From assembly GCF_009741275.1 (NCBI RefSeq), contig NZ_WOWS01000002.1, positions 186,001 through 250,000 of the forward strand: 64,000 nucleotides of DNA. The letters are read 5' to 3'. Below the pieces are notes generated by a model that was not told the DNA's origin, did no database searches, and worked only from the letters and a program-made list of their open reading frames with translations. Shown in pieces: positions 52,550 through 60,914 of this stretch. The translations under genes were made by a program, and so were the position numbers. The first letter of the stretch is position 1, and each line of letters begins with the position of its first letter. Source of the DNA: Winogradskyella endarachnes. GTDB taxonomy: Bacteria; Bacteroidota; Bacteroidia; Flavobacteriales; Flavobacteriaceae.

Positions 52550-53836
52550 ATGAAATTTAGATGTATTTCTCTCTATTTTTTGTTCCTATTTCCAATTCTA
52601 AGTTTTACACAAACTAATAGTGAAATTGCAGAAGTCTACATAAACCGGTCCGAAGCGCTTTTTATCGATACAGAATTGGATAAATCATTAGAAATATTCA
52701 ATAAAGCGCTAAAATACATGGATAGCATACCTAATAGCCGAGTTGCAAAATTAGGAACCTATTTATATTATGAACACAAACAATTTTTTGAAGCGCGCTC
52801 TTATGCCAGATGGTATTTTGATTTAGAAACAGATAAATCTAAAGAAGAATATCAGTCTATGTTAGAGATGTTTGTTAATATCCAAGAAGAAATTGATAAG
52901 CATATTGAGGAGCAAAAAGCTTTAGAGATTCAAAGATTAAAAGAAGAAAGAGAAGCAAGACGTTTAGATTCACTTAATAATCTTTGGCTAGAGAAATCTA
53001 AGGCCTACATGGTAGACATAGACAGTATTTATAAGTTTAATAAATACAATTTAGCAATTTACGCTAAAGATGGCAAGTTAGGTCTAATGGATGATAATGG
53101 TATTGTGATAGAAAAACCCCAAGATTTTAACCACTTCATCACTTATGATGGCTATTTTTTAATGTTAGATAAACCAAAAAATCCAACAAAAATTTATGCC
53201 TATAATTGCGCAGAAAAGACAGGTTTTTTATTGCCAAATGTATCTGTATTTAATTCTAATTCTTCCCATTATGGACAAGTTATGCAACCAAGAGCTAATG
53301 GTATATTAGTAACCTATCCTAATAATTCTGGCAAGGCTTATATCTATAATCTAAAAAAGCAGTCGTTTGTAAAACAAAATGAATTAAAAGATTTATTAAA
53401 AGAACTTAAAAAGAATGACATTATAGAAAAGTACAAAGATGAACAAATCCGAATCAATAAAATGTGGTTAATCTTAGGGCAAAATATTGGTGCTGATATT
53501 TATGAATTATATGATGATAACAACAAGCGTTATGGATATTTAAACACATCTAATGGTAAGATCTATGATGTTCAGTATTATAATTATTTAGGCGGTTTCT
53601 GTGATGGAAATTTTGAATTAATTGAAGGTGATAAACGATTTTGGTTAGATGCAGATGGTGTTAAAAGAAAAACAAACAATAACGAAAATGGTAAATATTC
53701 TGGCACGTCTAGATTTGTAAAGCAAGCAGATGGTTATTACAATATACTACAAAATAGAGAAGGAAAAGATTATTTAATTCTTGGTGAAAATGCTTTATTA
53801 AATCAGAAATTATTTATCTCAGAGACCAAAAATTAA
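52550..53836 (+). CDS. secreted TPR/coiled-coil protein with WG-like repeats
   Basis: A 428-residue exported protein. Signal peptide MKFRCISLYFLFLFPILSFTQ. Residues about 22-110 form TPR-like helices (AEVYINRSEALFIDTELDKSLEIFNKALKYMD). About 110-150 is a charged coiled coil (EEQKALEIQRLKEEREARRLD). The rest contains repeats of the WG/KWG type (YAKDGKLGLMDDNGIVIEKP, NNKRYGYLNTSNGKIYDV). No enzyme motif. Likely a periplasmic or surface binding protein of unknown partner. A directional terminator follows. Confidence 0.72.
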   Translation: MKFRCISLYFLFLFPILSFTQTNSEIAEVYINRSEALFIDTELDKSLEIFNKALKYMDSIPNSRVAKLGTYLYYEHKQFFEARSYARWYFDLETDKSKEEYQSMLEMFVNIQEEIDKHIEEQKALEIQRLKEEREARRLDSLNNLWLEKSKAYMVDIDSIYKFNKYNLAIYAKDGKLGLMDDNGIVIEKPQDFNHFITYDGYFLMLDKPKNPTKIYAYNCAEKTGFLLPNVSVFNSNSSHYGQVMQPRANGILVTYPNNSGKAYIYNLKKQSFVKQNELKDLLKELKKNDIIEKYKDEQIRINKMWLILGQNIGADIYELYDDNNKRYGYLNTSNGKIYDVQYYNYLGGFCDGNFELIEGDKRFWLDADGVKRKTNNNENGKYSGTSRFVKQADGYYNILQNREGKDYLILGENALLNQKLFISETKN

Positions 53837-53932
53837 TACTCGAAAAAAAAATAATAATAAATCATTTTTTTTTGTGACCTATCAAAAACTTCTGTTTCTA
53901 AGTAAGTGAGTGTGCTATTAACACTTAATTAT

Positions 53933-53970
53933 AAAAAAGTTGTTCTAGGTTAGGGTAGAGCAGCTTTTTT
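53933..53970 (+). terminator. terminator of the TPR/WG protein gene
   Basis: AAAGTTGTTCTA pairs with TAGAGCAGCTTT (two wobble pairs in the plus-strand RNA), followed by TTTTTTTTT. On the minus strand the wobbles become mismatches, so it mainly stops plus-strand transcription. Confidence 0.7.
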
Positions 53971-53971
53971 T

Positions 53972-54340
53972 TTATATAAAATGAAAAATCAATAACAGCC
54001 AACCTACAACCAGTAGCAAACCACCAATAGGAGTAATAGGGCCTAAAAACTTTAGTTTTTTTCCTTTTGCATCACTTAAAACCAAACCGTAAATACTAAA
54101 AGAAAAAAGTACAATACCTAAAGTAAAACACCAATAGATGGCTTTTGTCACAAATTCATCATTAAAACCAAGAAGCAATAAAACAATGGCATGATACATT
54201 TGATATCTTACACCAACCTCAAAACTATGTAGTTGGTCAGTAGATAAAATTTTCTTTAAAGCGTGTGCGCCAAAAGCGCCAAAAATAACCGATAGCATAC
54301 CAAAAAGTGCGCCTGTCGTAATTATAATGTATTGAGCCAT
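53972..54340 (-). CDS. DUF423-family membrane protein
   Basis: A 122-residue inner-membrane protein with four hydrophobic segments. The first segment, LFGMLSVIFGAFGAHALKK, and the YQMYHAIVLL pattern in the second are the DUF423 (YgdD) signatures. Function unknown in all bacteria. It is the last gene of a probable four-gene operon map-DUF3050-methyltransferase-DUF423, starting eight bases after the methyltransferase stop. Confidence 0.9.
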   Translation of the reverse strand: MAQYIIITTGALFGMLSVIFGAFGAHALKKILSTDQLHSFEVGVRYQMYHAIVLLLLGFNDEFVTKAIYWCFTLGIVLFSFSIYGLVLSDAKGKKLKFLGPITPIGGLLLVVGWLLLIFHFI

Positions 54341-54348
54341 ATTTTAAT

Positions 54349-55113
54349 TTATTTATAGACAACAGGAATAATTTCTCCATCAGCCAAACAATATTTTGTA
54401 ATGTTCTCCGTGGAGAGTGAAGCAGTATAATCTATTTCTTCAACTTTAAAACCTATGCTTCTAAGTTTATCAAAGTAATCTCTACCATAAACACGAACGT
54501 GGTCATATTGTCCAAAAATTTTGGCGCGTTCTGCTTTATCTGTAATGCTATCGTCCTCAAAAGTTTCTGCTCTAGTTAAATCTTGAGGAATTTGAAATAT
54601 GCCATAACCTCCAGGTTTCATTACTCTGTATAATTCTTGCATGGCTTTAGTATCATCTGGAATATGTTCTAAAACGTGGTTACAGAGAATAATGTCGTAA
54701 CTATTGTCCTCAAAAGGGAGGTCGCAAATATCTGCCTTTACATCTGCAATTGGAGATAATAAATCTGTAGTGGTGTAATCTAAATTTGTAAGTTTTCTAA
54801 AACGTTTTAAAAAACACTGTTCTGGTGCAAAATGAAGCACTTTTTTATTGGTCTTAAAAAAATCAGTTTCATTGTTAAGATAGAGCCATAATAAACGATG
54901 CCTTTCTAAAGAGAGGGTAGAAGGCGAAAGTACATTAGGTCTTTGTTGGCCATAACCATAAGGTAAAAAGGATTTAAAACTTTTACCATCAATTGGATCT
55001 GTGTATTTGTTTCCTTTTAAGTAGAAAGCCATAATAGGTCTAACAAGGTAACTTAGCCTAATTAATAAAGGTCTCGGGATGGTGTTTAATATAATTTTGA
55101 ATAGCTTTTTCAA
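54349..55113 (-). CDS. SAM-dependent methyltransferase (class I, type 11)
   Basis: A 254-residue methyltransferase. After a basic N-terminus (MKKLFKIILNTIPRPLLIRL when started at the TTG 55113) the SAM domain has VLHFAPEQCFLKRF in the motif I position, DICDLPFEDNSYDIILCNHVLEHI and RVMKPGGYGIFQIP. The unusual motif I lacks the GxGxG glycines but I believe it is typical of this flavobacterial subfamily. No ATG is available near the start: the frame opens with a TTG at 55128, inside the upstream gene, or at 55113, four bases after that gene's stop. The latter fits homologues I remember. Substrate unknown. Confidence 0.83.
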   Translation of the reverse strand: MKKLFKIILNTIPRPLLIRLSYLVRPIMAFYLKGNKYTDPIDGKSFKSFLPYGYGQQRPNVLSPSTLSLERHRLLWLYLNNETDFFKTNKKVLHFAPEQCFLKRFRKLTNLDYTTTDLLSPIADVKADICDLPFEDNSYDIILCNHVLEHIPDDTKAMQELYRVMKPGGYGIFQIPQDLTRAETFEDDSITDKAERAKIFGQYDHVRVYGRDYFDKLRSIGFKVEEIDYTASLSTENITKYCLADGEIIPVVYK

Positions 55114-55117
55114 AAGT

Positions 55118-55897
55118 CTACATTTCAATTAGTTTTTTAGAATTTATTAATTCTTCTATACCATCCCAAAGTAAAATCCGTTTTTGCAAAGCATTTTTAG
55201 CAACCTCTATAGCATCATTCCATTTTGAAGAATCGTTGCCACAAAGTTCTTCAATCATTTTTAAGGATAAAGGTCCATGTTCGTCACCATCTAATTCTAT
55301 GTGTCTTTTAAGATAATAGGTTAGTTTACTGTAACAGGTGTCGCTAGTTTTAGATTGGTTTATAATCTGAAAAAACATATCTGGGATTAAATCTTCGCGT
55401 CCAAATGTAAAAGCAGATGCTATTTTATGCGGCTGGTTAGTATTAATAATATCAAAAGTAAAGTTGATAAATGTAGCTGTTTCTGGTAATAAGCTAACTG
55501 ATTCAATTGCATCTTTTATGGATAAACCATTTTTAATTTGAACAATAAATTCTTCAATTTGACGGGAATTAGCACCAATTTGTTTCATGGCATCTAAATA
55601 CATTTCAAAATGACTTTTAGGCTTGCCAAGTTCATTAATATCACTTTCCTCTCCAAGTACTATTTCATTTATAAAACGAGATGTAGAAGGGTTAGAAACA
55701 GGTATCCAAGGTAATGTTGTTGAAGTTAAATGATTTTGAAGTGCTTTTAACAAAGACATAAAATCCCAAACTGCAAAAACATGCTGTTCCATAAAAACCC
55801 TAATATCTTCAATAGAAGATAAGGTGCTATATAATTTATGATTGTTTAATTCTTCTCGTAATGATACTAGTTCTTTTTCTAAGTAATCTATCGTCAT
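55118..55897 (-). CDS. DUF3050 protein, heme-oxygenase-like fold
   Basis: A 259-residue all-helical protein of DUF3050, which I recall as belonging to the heme-oxygenase-like superfamily. The pattern of possible metal ligands resembles the HDO diiron oxygenases: Glu89-x6-His96 (ELGKPKSH) in one helix, a glutamate in FGREDLIPDMF (Glu168) and His199-x3-Asp203-x3-His207 (HIELDGDEH) in a later helix. The reaction is unknown. It lies between map and the methyltransferase in one operon (9 bases after map), so it may act with the methyltransferase on a small molecule. Confidence 0.8.
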   Translation of the reverse strand: MTIDYLEKELVSLREELNNHKLYSTLSSIEDIRVFMEQHVFAVWDFMSLLKALQNHLTSTTLPWIPVSNPSTSRFINEIVLGEESDINELGKPKSHFEMYLDAMKQIGANSRQIEEFIVQIKNGLSIKDAIESVSLLPETATFINFTFDIINTNQPHKIASAFTFGREDLIPDMFFQIINQSKTSDTCYSKLTYYLKRHIELDGDEHGPLSLKMIEELCGNDSSKWNDAIEVAKNALQKRILLWDGIEELINSKKLIEM

Positions 55898-55906
55898 AAA
55901 TAGTAA

Positions 55907-56725
55907 TTAAAGTACTAAAGCGTTTTGTCTAAATGCGTCTTCTTCGTTAGATGTAATGCCTAAAGCTTCATGCACGTAACCAAAGGTTGATAAAATTTCA
56001 GGCTTACCTTCTACAATGGCAATATCGTGTTCAAAATGAACACTTGGTTTTCCGTCTTGTGTTACAATCGTCCAACCATCACTAAGTTGTTTAACCTTAT
56101 GAGTTCCCATGTTTATCATTGGTTCAATAGCTACAACCATACCTTCAATAAATTTCTTGCCACGACCTCTTTTTCCATAGTTTGGCATTTCTGGATCTTC
56201 ATGCATTTTTCTACCTAAACCATGGCCAACTAATTCTCTAACAACACCATAGCCTTCTGCTTCACAATATTTTTGAATAGCAAAACCTACATCACCAACA
56301 CGGTTTCCAACTTTTAATTGCTCTATACCAACGTATAACGATTCTTTGGTAGTTTGAATTAATTTTTTAGTGGCTTCGTCTACATTACCAATTTCAAAAG
56401 TATAGGCGTGATCACCATAAAAACCATTCATAAAAGCCCCACAATCTATAGATACAATATCGCCATCTTTTAATGGTGTATTTGTAGGTAAACCATGTAC
56501 AACGGCTTCATTTACACTACAAAGTAACGTAGAAGGACAATCGTAAAGACCTTTAAAACCTGGTAAGGCACCATGGTCTCTTATAAATTCTTCAGCAATT
56601 TTATCTAAATGATTTGTGGTTACACCTTCTTTAGTTTCTTTGGCTAGCATACCCAAAGTTTTAGATACAACAAGTGCGCTTTGACGCATCAATTCAATTT
56701 CTTCAGCTGTTTTTACTATAATCAT
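55907..56725 (-). CDS. map: type I methionine aminopeptidase
   Basis: Removes the initiator methionine from nascent proteins. The 272 residues contain the five metal ligands: Asp in VSIDCGAFMNGFYGDHAYTF (two Asp), His in LVGHGLGRKMHEDP, and Glu in VAIEPMIN and HFEHDIAI. The substrate His is in VVHGLPTN. The length is that of the common MetAP1 with no extension. It is the first gene of the operon that includes DUF3050, a methyltransferase and DUF423. Elsewhere map often lies with ribosomal genes, so this placement is particular to the group. Confidence 0.96.
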   Translation of the reverse strand: MIIVKTAEEIELMRQSALVVSKTLGMLAKETKEGVTTNHLDKIAEEFIRDHGALPGFKGLYDCPSTLLCSVNEAVVHGLPTNTPLKDGDIVSIDCGAFMNGFYGDHAYTFEIGNVDEATKKLIQTTKESLYVGIEQLKVGNRVGDVGFAIQKYCEAEGYGVVRELVGHGLGRKMHEDPEMPNYGKRGRGKKFIEGMVVAIEPMINMGTHKVKQLSDGWTIVTQDGKPSVHFEHDIAIVEGKPEILSTFGYVHEALGITSNEEDAFRQNALVL

Positions 56726-56744
56726 GGTTTCGTTTATTGAAGCG

Positions 56745-56752
56745 CAAAGATA
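56745..56752 (-). promoter_or_regulatory. -7 box TATCTTTG of the map operon
   Basis: Perfect TAnnTTTG match 19 bases upstream of the map start codon. Confidence 0.65.
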
Positions 56753-56820
56753 GGCATTATAATATTTTAATTATTCTTGAAAACATGATTAATCGCAGTT
56801 TATAATTAAGATTTCTAATT

Positions 56821-56828
56821 TAGTTTTG
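56821..56828 (+). promoter_or_regulatory. -7 box TAGTTTTG of the CoA-transferase gene
   Basis: TAnnTTTG match 17 bases upstream of the ATG at 56846, in the divergent spacer with map. Confidence 0.6.
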
Positions 56829-56845
56829 TGACATAAAAAAAAGTG

Positions 56846-58117
56846 ATGTATAAAACAGTTACAGCAGAAGAGGCATTACAGGTTGTAAAATCTAATGATC
56901 GTGTTTATATTCAAGCGGCAGCTGCAGCACCTCAAAGTCTTGTAAAAGCATTAGCTGCGAGACATGAAGAATTACGAAACGTTGAAGTTTGCCATTTACA
57001 CACGGAAGGAGTAGCACCTTATGCTAATCCAGAGTTTAGCGAAAGTTTTCACGTGAATTCGTTTTTTATTGGGAAGAATGTACGCCATACGTTAAAGGCA
57101 GGTAACGGAACATATACACCTGTTTTTTTAAGTGAGCTACCACGTCTTTTTCAGCAACGCATTATTAACCTAGATGTGGTTTTAATCCATGTTTCTGTAC
57201 CTGATCGCCATGGTTATTGCTCTCTTGGTGTGGCTGTAGAGGCTATTTTGGCAGCAATAGATAATGCTAAAATTGTAATTGCGCAGGTAAATCCGCAAAT
57301 GCCTAGAACGCATGGAGCTGGTGTAATTCATATTACTGAAATTGATTATTTTGTAGAATCTGATGAGGAAATACCACTACATCAAATGGCGCAACCAAAT
57401 GCTATTGAAGCAAAAATTGGAAATTATGTTGCCAACCTAATTGAAGACCGAAGTACTTTACAAATGGGCATTGGATCGATACCCAATGCGGTTTTAAAAA
57501 GTCTTACCAACCATAAAGATTTAGGATTGCATACCGAAATGTTTTCAGATGGTGTTATAGATTTAATTTTAGATAATGTTATAAATGGTAATTATAAAAA
57601 AATTAATCGTGGTCGTGCACTTTCTACTTTTGTTATGGGTTCTAAGCGTTTGTATGATTATGTAGATGATAATCCGTTTGTAGAAATGAGAGCATCAAAC
57701 TATACTAATAATGCTGCGTATATAAAACAAAACCCTCAAATGGTTGCTATTAATTCTGCTATTGAAGTTGATTTAACTGGGCAAGTTTGTGCAGATTCTA
57801 TTGGTAGTAGTATGTACTCTGGCGTTGGTGGTCAAATGGATTTTATTCGCGGTGCGTCTTTAAGTAAAGGTGGTAAAGCAATAATTGCGCTTCCGTCTGT
57901 TACAAAAAATGGTGTGAGTAGAATTGTACCTATTTTAAAACCTGGAGCTGGTGTTGTTACCACTAGGGCTCATGTTCAATATGTTGTTACGGAATATGGA
58001 ATTGCTAATTTGTATGGCAAAACAATTAAACAAAGAGCAGAGGCATTAATTAAAATTGCACATCCTAATCATAGAATGCATATAGAAAAAGCATTTTTTG
58101 AAATGTTGAGGCTTTAG
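56846..58117 (+). CDS. acetyl-CoA hydrolase/transferase family protein
   Basis: A 423-residue class I CoA-transferase of the acetyl-CoA hydrolase/4-hydroxybutyrate CoA-transferase group. It moves CoA between carboxylic acids through a glutamyl-CoA intermediate; the glutamate is in YVVTEYGIANLYG. Other signatures are QMGIGSIPNAVL and YSGVGGQMDFIRGA. The natural acids cannot be deduced; acetate, butyrate and propionate are common in this family. A GTG at 56843 precedes the ATG. The stop codon is directly adjacent to the end of the convergent HAD gene, with no spacer. Confidence 0.9.
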   Translation: MYKTVTAEEALQVVKSNDRVYIQAAAAAPQSLVKALAARHEELRNVEVCHLHTEGVAPYANPEFSESFHVNSFFIGKNVRHTLKAGNGTYTPVFLSELPRLFQQRIINLDVVLIHVSVPDRHGYCSLGVAVEAILAAIDNAKIVIAQVNPQMPRTHGAGVIHITEIDYFVESDEEIPLHQMAQPNAIEAKIGNYVANLIEDRSTLQMGIGSIPNAVLKSLTNHKDLGLHTEMFSDGVIDLILDNVINGNYKKINRGRALSTFVMGSKRLYDYVDDNPFVEMRASNYTNNAAYIKQNPQMVAINSAIEVDLTGQVCADSIGSSMYSGVGGQMDFIRGASLSKGGKAIIALPSVTKNGVSRIVPILKPGAGVVTTRAHVQYVVTEYGIANLYGKTIKQRAEALIKIAHPNHRMHIEKAFFEMLRL

Positions 58118-58525
58118 TTAAAATTTCCACCATTTCTTTTTAGCAGTTTTTATTTTTGGTTCTTCATTAGTAATTATTTGATATACTTCTCCCCAACCTA
58201 GTATACCTCCAATGTTTCTATCATCAATAAATAAATCTGCATTAATTTTTCTAGATCTTGTATAGTCGTATTTTTCTTCTGGGAAACTAGCATTTACGGC
58301 ATAAAACTCTATGCCATTTTCTTTACAAAAATCTACAGCTTCTTGTAATTTTGATCCAGATCTATAGGTCCAAAGTATAAGACGATGGCCATCTTCTTGT
58401 AATCGTTTTAAAGTTTCAAAAGCAAAAATACGCGTTTTACCAATTTTAGGATAAGCATCCTCTACAATGGTACCGTCAAAATCAACCGCTATTATTAATC
58501 TGTTTTGAAAATTCATGTTATTCAT
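58118..58525 (-). CDS. BT0820-like HAD-family hydrolase
   Basis: A 135-residue minimal HAD phosphatase. The nucleophile motif is AVDFDGTIVED (Asp15, Asp17), motif II lies in LILWTYRSGSK and motif III in ADLFIDDRNIGG. The very short cap places it with the Bacteroides BT_0820-like group, whose substrate is unknown. The C-terminus is basic (KIKTAKKKWWKF). Its end abuts the CoA-transferase stop. Confidence 0.88.
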   Translation of the reverse strand: MNNMNFQNRLIIAVDFDGTIVEDAYPKIGKTRIFAFETLKRLQEDGHRLILWTYRSGSKLQEAVDFCKENGIEFYAVNASFPEEKYDYTRSRKINADLFIDDRNIGGILGWGEVYQIITNEEPKIKTAKKKWWKF

Positions 58526-58541
58526 AAAATGTAGGTTAGGG

Positions 58542-58549
58542 CAAAGTTA
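58542..58549 (-). promoter_or_regulatory. -7 box TAACTTTG of the HAD gene
   Basis: Perfect TAnnTTTG match 16 bases upstream of the HAD start codon. Confidence 0.6.
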
Positions 58550-58588
58550 CAATAATAAGCCTTCTGTGCTAATTTGAATTTATATTGA

Positions 58589-58660
58589 TGCCTTTTTTGT
58601 AGTGTTTATTAAGAGTTTTTATCCTTGAATTATACACCAAAGTAAACTACAAAAAAGGCA
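58589..58660. repeat. 72-bp inverted-repeat element
   Basis: Fourteen-base perfect arms (TGCCTTTTTTGTAG 58589-58602, CTACAAAAAAGGCA 58647-58660), extended by four more pairs after a two-base bulge, enclose about 40 bases. It occupies most of the 151-base spacer between gpmI and the HAD gene. It may act as the gpmI terminator or be a tiny mobile-element remnant. No clear target duplication is visible. Confidence 0.6.
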
Positions 58661-58676
58661 CATTATTAAAATGGTA

Positions 58677-60194
58677 TTATACCAAACTTTCTCTGGTCAT
58701 AGCTTCTGGTTGTGGAACACCTATAAGTTTTAAAATTGTAGGTGCAACATCTCCTAAAATACCATCTTTAATTGTTTTTAATTCTTTATCTATTAAAATA
58801 ATAGGAACTGGATTAGTTGTGTGTGCCGTGTTTGGTGATCCATCAGGATTAATCATGGTTTCACAATTACCATGGTCAGCAATTAAAATAGTTGTATAAT
58901 CATTTTCTAAAGCTGTAGTTACCACACTTTTTACACAAGCATCAACAGCTTCACAAGCTTTTATAGCAGCTTCCATAACACCTGTGTGGCCAACCATATC
59001 GCCATTAGCAAAATTTAAACATACAAAATCAACGTCTCCTTTTTTAAGTTCAGGTACTAAGGCATCTGTAAGTTCAAAAGCACTCATTTCTGGTTTTAAA
59101 TCGTAAGTTGCTACTTTTGGAGAGTTTCTTAAAATTCTTGTTTCACCTTCAAACGGTTCTTCTCGTCCACCAGAGAAGAAGAAAGTAACATGTGGATACT
59201 TCTCTGTTTCTGCAATTCTAATTTGTTTTTTGTGATGTTTTTCTAATACTTCACCTAAAGTGTCAGAAAGATTGTCTTTATTAAAAACAACGTTAATCCC
59301 TTTATAATTATCATCATAATTAGTTAAAGTAACGTAATGAAGCTTTAATTTGTGCATGTTTTGCTCATGGAAATCACTTTGTGATAAAACTTCTGTTAAT
59401 TGGCGTCCACGATCTGTTCTAAAGTTAAAGAAAATAACAACGTCGTCATCTTTAATAGTAGTTACAGGTTCATTGTTGCTATCAGTAGCTATAATAGGTT
59501 TTATAAACTCATCTGTAACATCATTGTTGTAATTATTTTGAATAGCTTGTAATACATCATTTGTCTTTTGGCCTTCACCATTAACCATAGCGTCGTATGC
59601 TATTTTTACACGCTCCCAACGTTTATCTCTATCCATGGCGTAATAACGTCCAGTAACGGTTGCCACTTTTCCGGTAGTTTTTTTCATATGCTCTTCTAAA
59701 TCTGAAATAAAACCATGTCCAGATTTTGGGTCTACATCTCTGCCATCTGTAAAAGCGTGTACAAAAACATTTTCTAAACCATAATCGTTAGTTGCATTTA
59801 GTAACCCAAAGAGATGATTAATGTGTGAGTGCACACCACCATTACTAACTAAGCCTAATAAATGCACATTTTTATTATTGGATTTAGCATATTCAAAGGC
59901 ATTTTTTAATACCTTTTCTTCTCTCAATGTTTTATTTTCTACAGCAAGGTTTATTTTAACTAAATCTTGGTATACAATTCTACCTGCACCTAAATTCATG
60001 TGGCCAACTTCACTATTTCCCATTTGGCCTTCTGGCAAACCAACGTGCAAACCGTCGGTCCTTAAACTGGCATTGGGATATTTAGTATAAAGTGAATTAA
60101 TAAATGGAATTTGTGCATTGTCTATTGCCGAAACTTTAGGGTCTGGAGATTTTCCCCAACCATCTAAAATCATTAAAATAACCTTCTTATTCAT
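58677..60194 (-). CDS. gpmI: 2,3-bisphosphoglycerate-independent phosphoglycerate mutase
   Basis: Interconverts 3- and 2-phosphoglycerate in glycolysis and gluconeogenesis using two Mn2+ ions. The 505 residues match the family. The alkaline-phosphatase-like core has MILDGWG and the phosphoserine motif MGNSEVGHMNLGAG. Inserted between its halves is the transferase domain with HAFTDGRDVDPKSG and GRYYAMDRDKRWERV. The metal motifs LNFANGDMVGHTG and ADHGNCETM return near the end. It stands alone with its own promoter. Confidence 0.97.
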   Translation of the reverse strand: MNKKVILMILDGWGKSPDPKVSAIDNAQIPFINSLYTKYPNASLRTDGLHVGLPEGQMGNSEVGHMNLGAGRIVYQDLVKINLAVENKTLREEKVLKNAFEYAKSNNKNVHLLGLVSNGGVHSHINHLFGLLNATNDYGLENVFVHAFTDGRDVDPKSGHGFISDLEEHMKKTTGKVATVTGRYYAMDRDKRWERVKIAYDAMVNGEGQKTNDVLQAIQNNYNNDVTDEFIKPIIATDSNNEPVTTIKDDDVVIFFNFRTDRGRQLTEVLSQSDFHEQNMHKLKLHYVTLTNYDDNYKGINVVFNKDNLSDTLGEVLEKHHKKQIRIAETEKYPHVTFFFSGGREEPFEGETRILRNSPKVATYDLKPEMSAFELTDALVPELKKGDVDFVCLNFANGDMVGHTGVMEAAIKACEAVDACVKSVVTTALENDYTTILIADHGNCETMINPDGSPNTAHTTNPVPIILIDKELKTIKDGILGDVAPTILKLIGVPQPEAMTRESLV

Positions 60195-60214
60195 CTGTAA
60201 AATGTTTTATATAT

Positions 60215-60222
60215 CAAAGATA
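60215..60222 (-). promoter_or_regulatory. -7 box TATCTTTG of gpmI
   Basis: Perfect TAnnTTTG match 20 bases upstream of the gpmI start codon. Confidence 0.65.
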
Positions 60223-60374
60223 ATACATACAACACTATAACAATTCTGTATAAGAAAAAAAATTAGGGTGTTAACTAAAATTTAAGCTTTGGTAATCTAC
60301 GGATTTGCTAACTCTTGCTATTTGTGATTGTGTTAACATATTTGTTTTCAAACCGTTAAAGAAATGTTATAAAA

Positions 60375-60382
60375 TATTTTTG
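60375..60382 (+). promoter_or_regulatory. -7 box TATTTTTG of the ankyrin gene
   Basis: TAnnTTTG match 78 bases upstream of the ATG at 60461. It lies inside the longer open frame, supporting the downstream start. Confidence 0.5.
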
Positions 60383-60460
60383 TGTGTAACAAACTCAAAA
60401 AGATGTCGTCTATTTGGTATAATCAAAAAAACAAATCAATTAATTTTAAAATCTTTCATC

Positions 60461-60856
60461 ATGAAAAAATCAGTAGTAGTTTTAGCTTTAGCATTAGGCT
60501 TTTCAATCAGTAATTTAAATGCATCAAATGTTGTGGTATCTTCAGAGATAAATGACGTCATTGTTCAACCTGTAGAAGTAAGTCCTTTGTGCAGGGCAGT
60601 TGCTACAGGTAATACTGAAGAGGTAAAGCGATTAATTAATAATGGCGCAGATGTAAATGCGAAATCTAATGGTATGATGCCTATACATTATGCCGCAAAA
60701 TATAACCGTGTAGAGTTGATAAAAGTATTAATTACAGCGGGTTCTGAAATTCATAAATCTTGCGATAAAGGATATACAGCGTTAAGACATGCAGAAAAAG
60801 CAAATGCAGATGATGCAGCTTTATTCTTAAAACGTTTTAAAAAGAAAACTGTCTAG
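60461..60856 (+). CDS. small exported ankyrin-repeat protein
   Basis: A 131-residue protein: signal peptide MKKSVVVLALALGFSISNLNA, then about two and a half ankyrin repeats (LCRAVATGNTEEVKRLINNGADVNAKS; MMPIHYAAKYNRVELIKVLITAGSEIHKS in the order seen across residues 44-110) and a basic end. The frame is open upstream to 60305, but the first 52 codons have no signal peptide character. Exported to the periplasm, where it probably binds a protein; partner unknown. It shares its terminator with the convergent M48 gene. Confidence 0.82.
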   Translation: MKKSVVVLALALGFSISNLNASNVVVSSEINDVIVQPVEVSPLCRAVATGNTEEVKRLINNGADVNAKSNGMMPIHYAAKYNRVELIKVLITAGSEIHKSCDKGYTALRHAEKANADDAALFLKRFKKKTV

Positions 60857-60887
60857 GAGTAGACAATTATTTGAGTTAGTTAGTAAT

Positions 60888-60914
60888 AAAAAGCGTCCAT
60901 TAGGACGCTTTTTT
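60888..60914. terminator. bidirectional terminator with a stop codon in its loop
   Basis: AAAAAGCGTCC (60888-60898) pairs with GGACGCTTTTT (60903-60913). The loop is formed by four bases, of which 60900-60902 are the stop codon of the M48 gene. The right arm is thus coding for that gene's last residues. Confidence 0.85.

Noticed and set aside
12744..53884. Shared 12-mer TGTGACCTATCA at 12744-12755 and 53873-53884
   Set aside because: Repeated 12-mers are expected by chance in 64 kb of AT-rich DNA, and neither copy lies upstream of a plus-strand gene.
60305..60460. Extended N-terminus of the ankyrin protein
   Set aside because: It contains a -7 box and lacks a signal peptide, while the Met at 60461 starts one.
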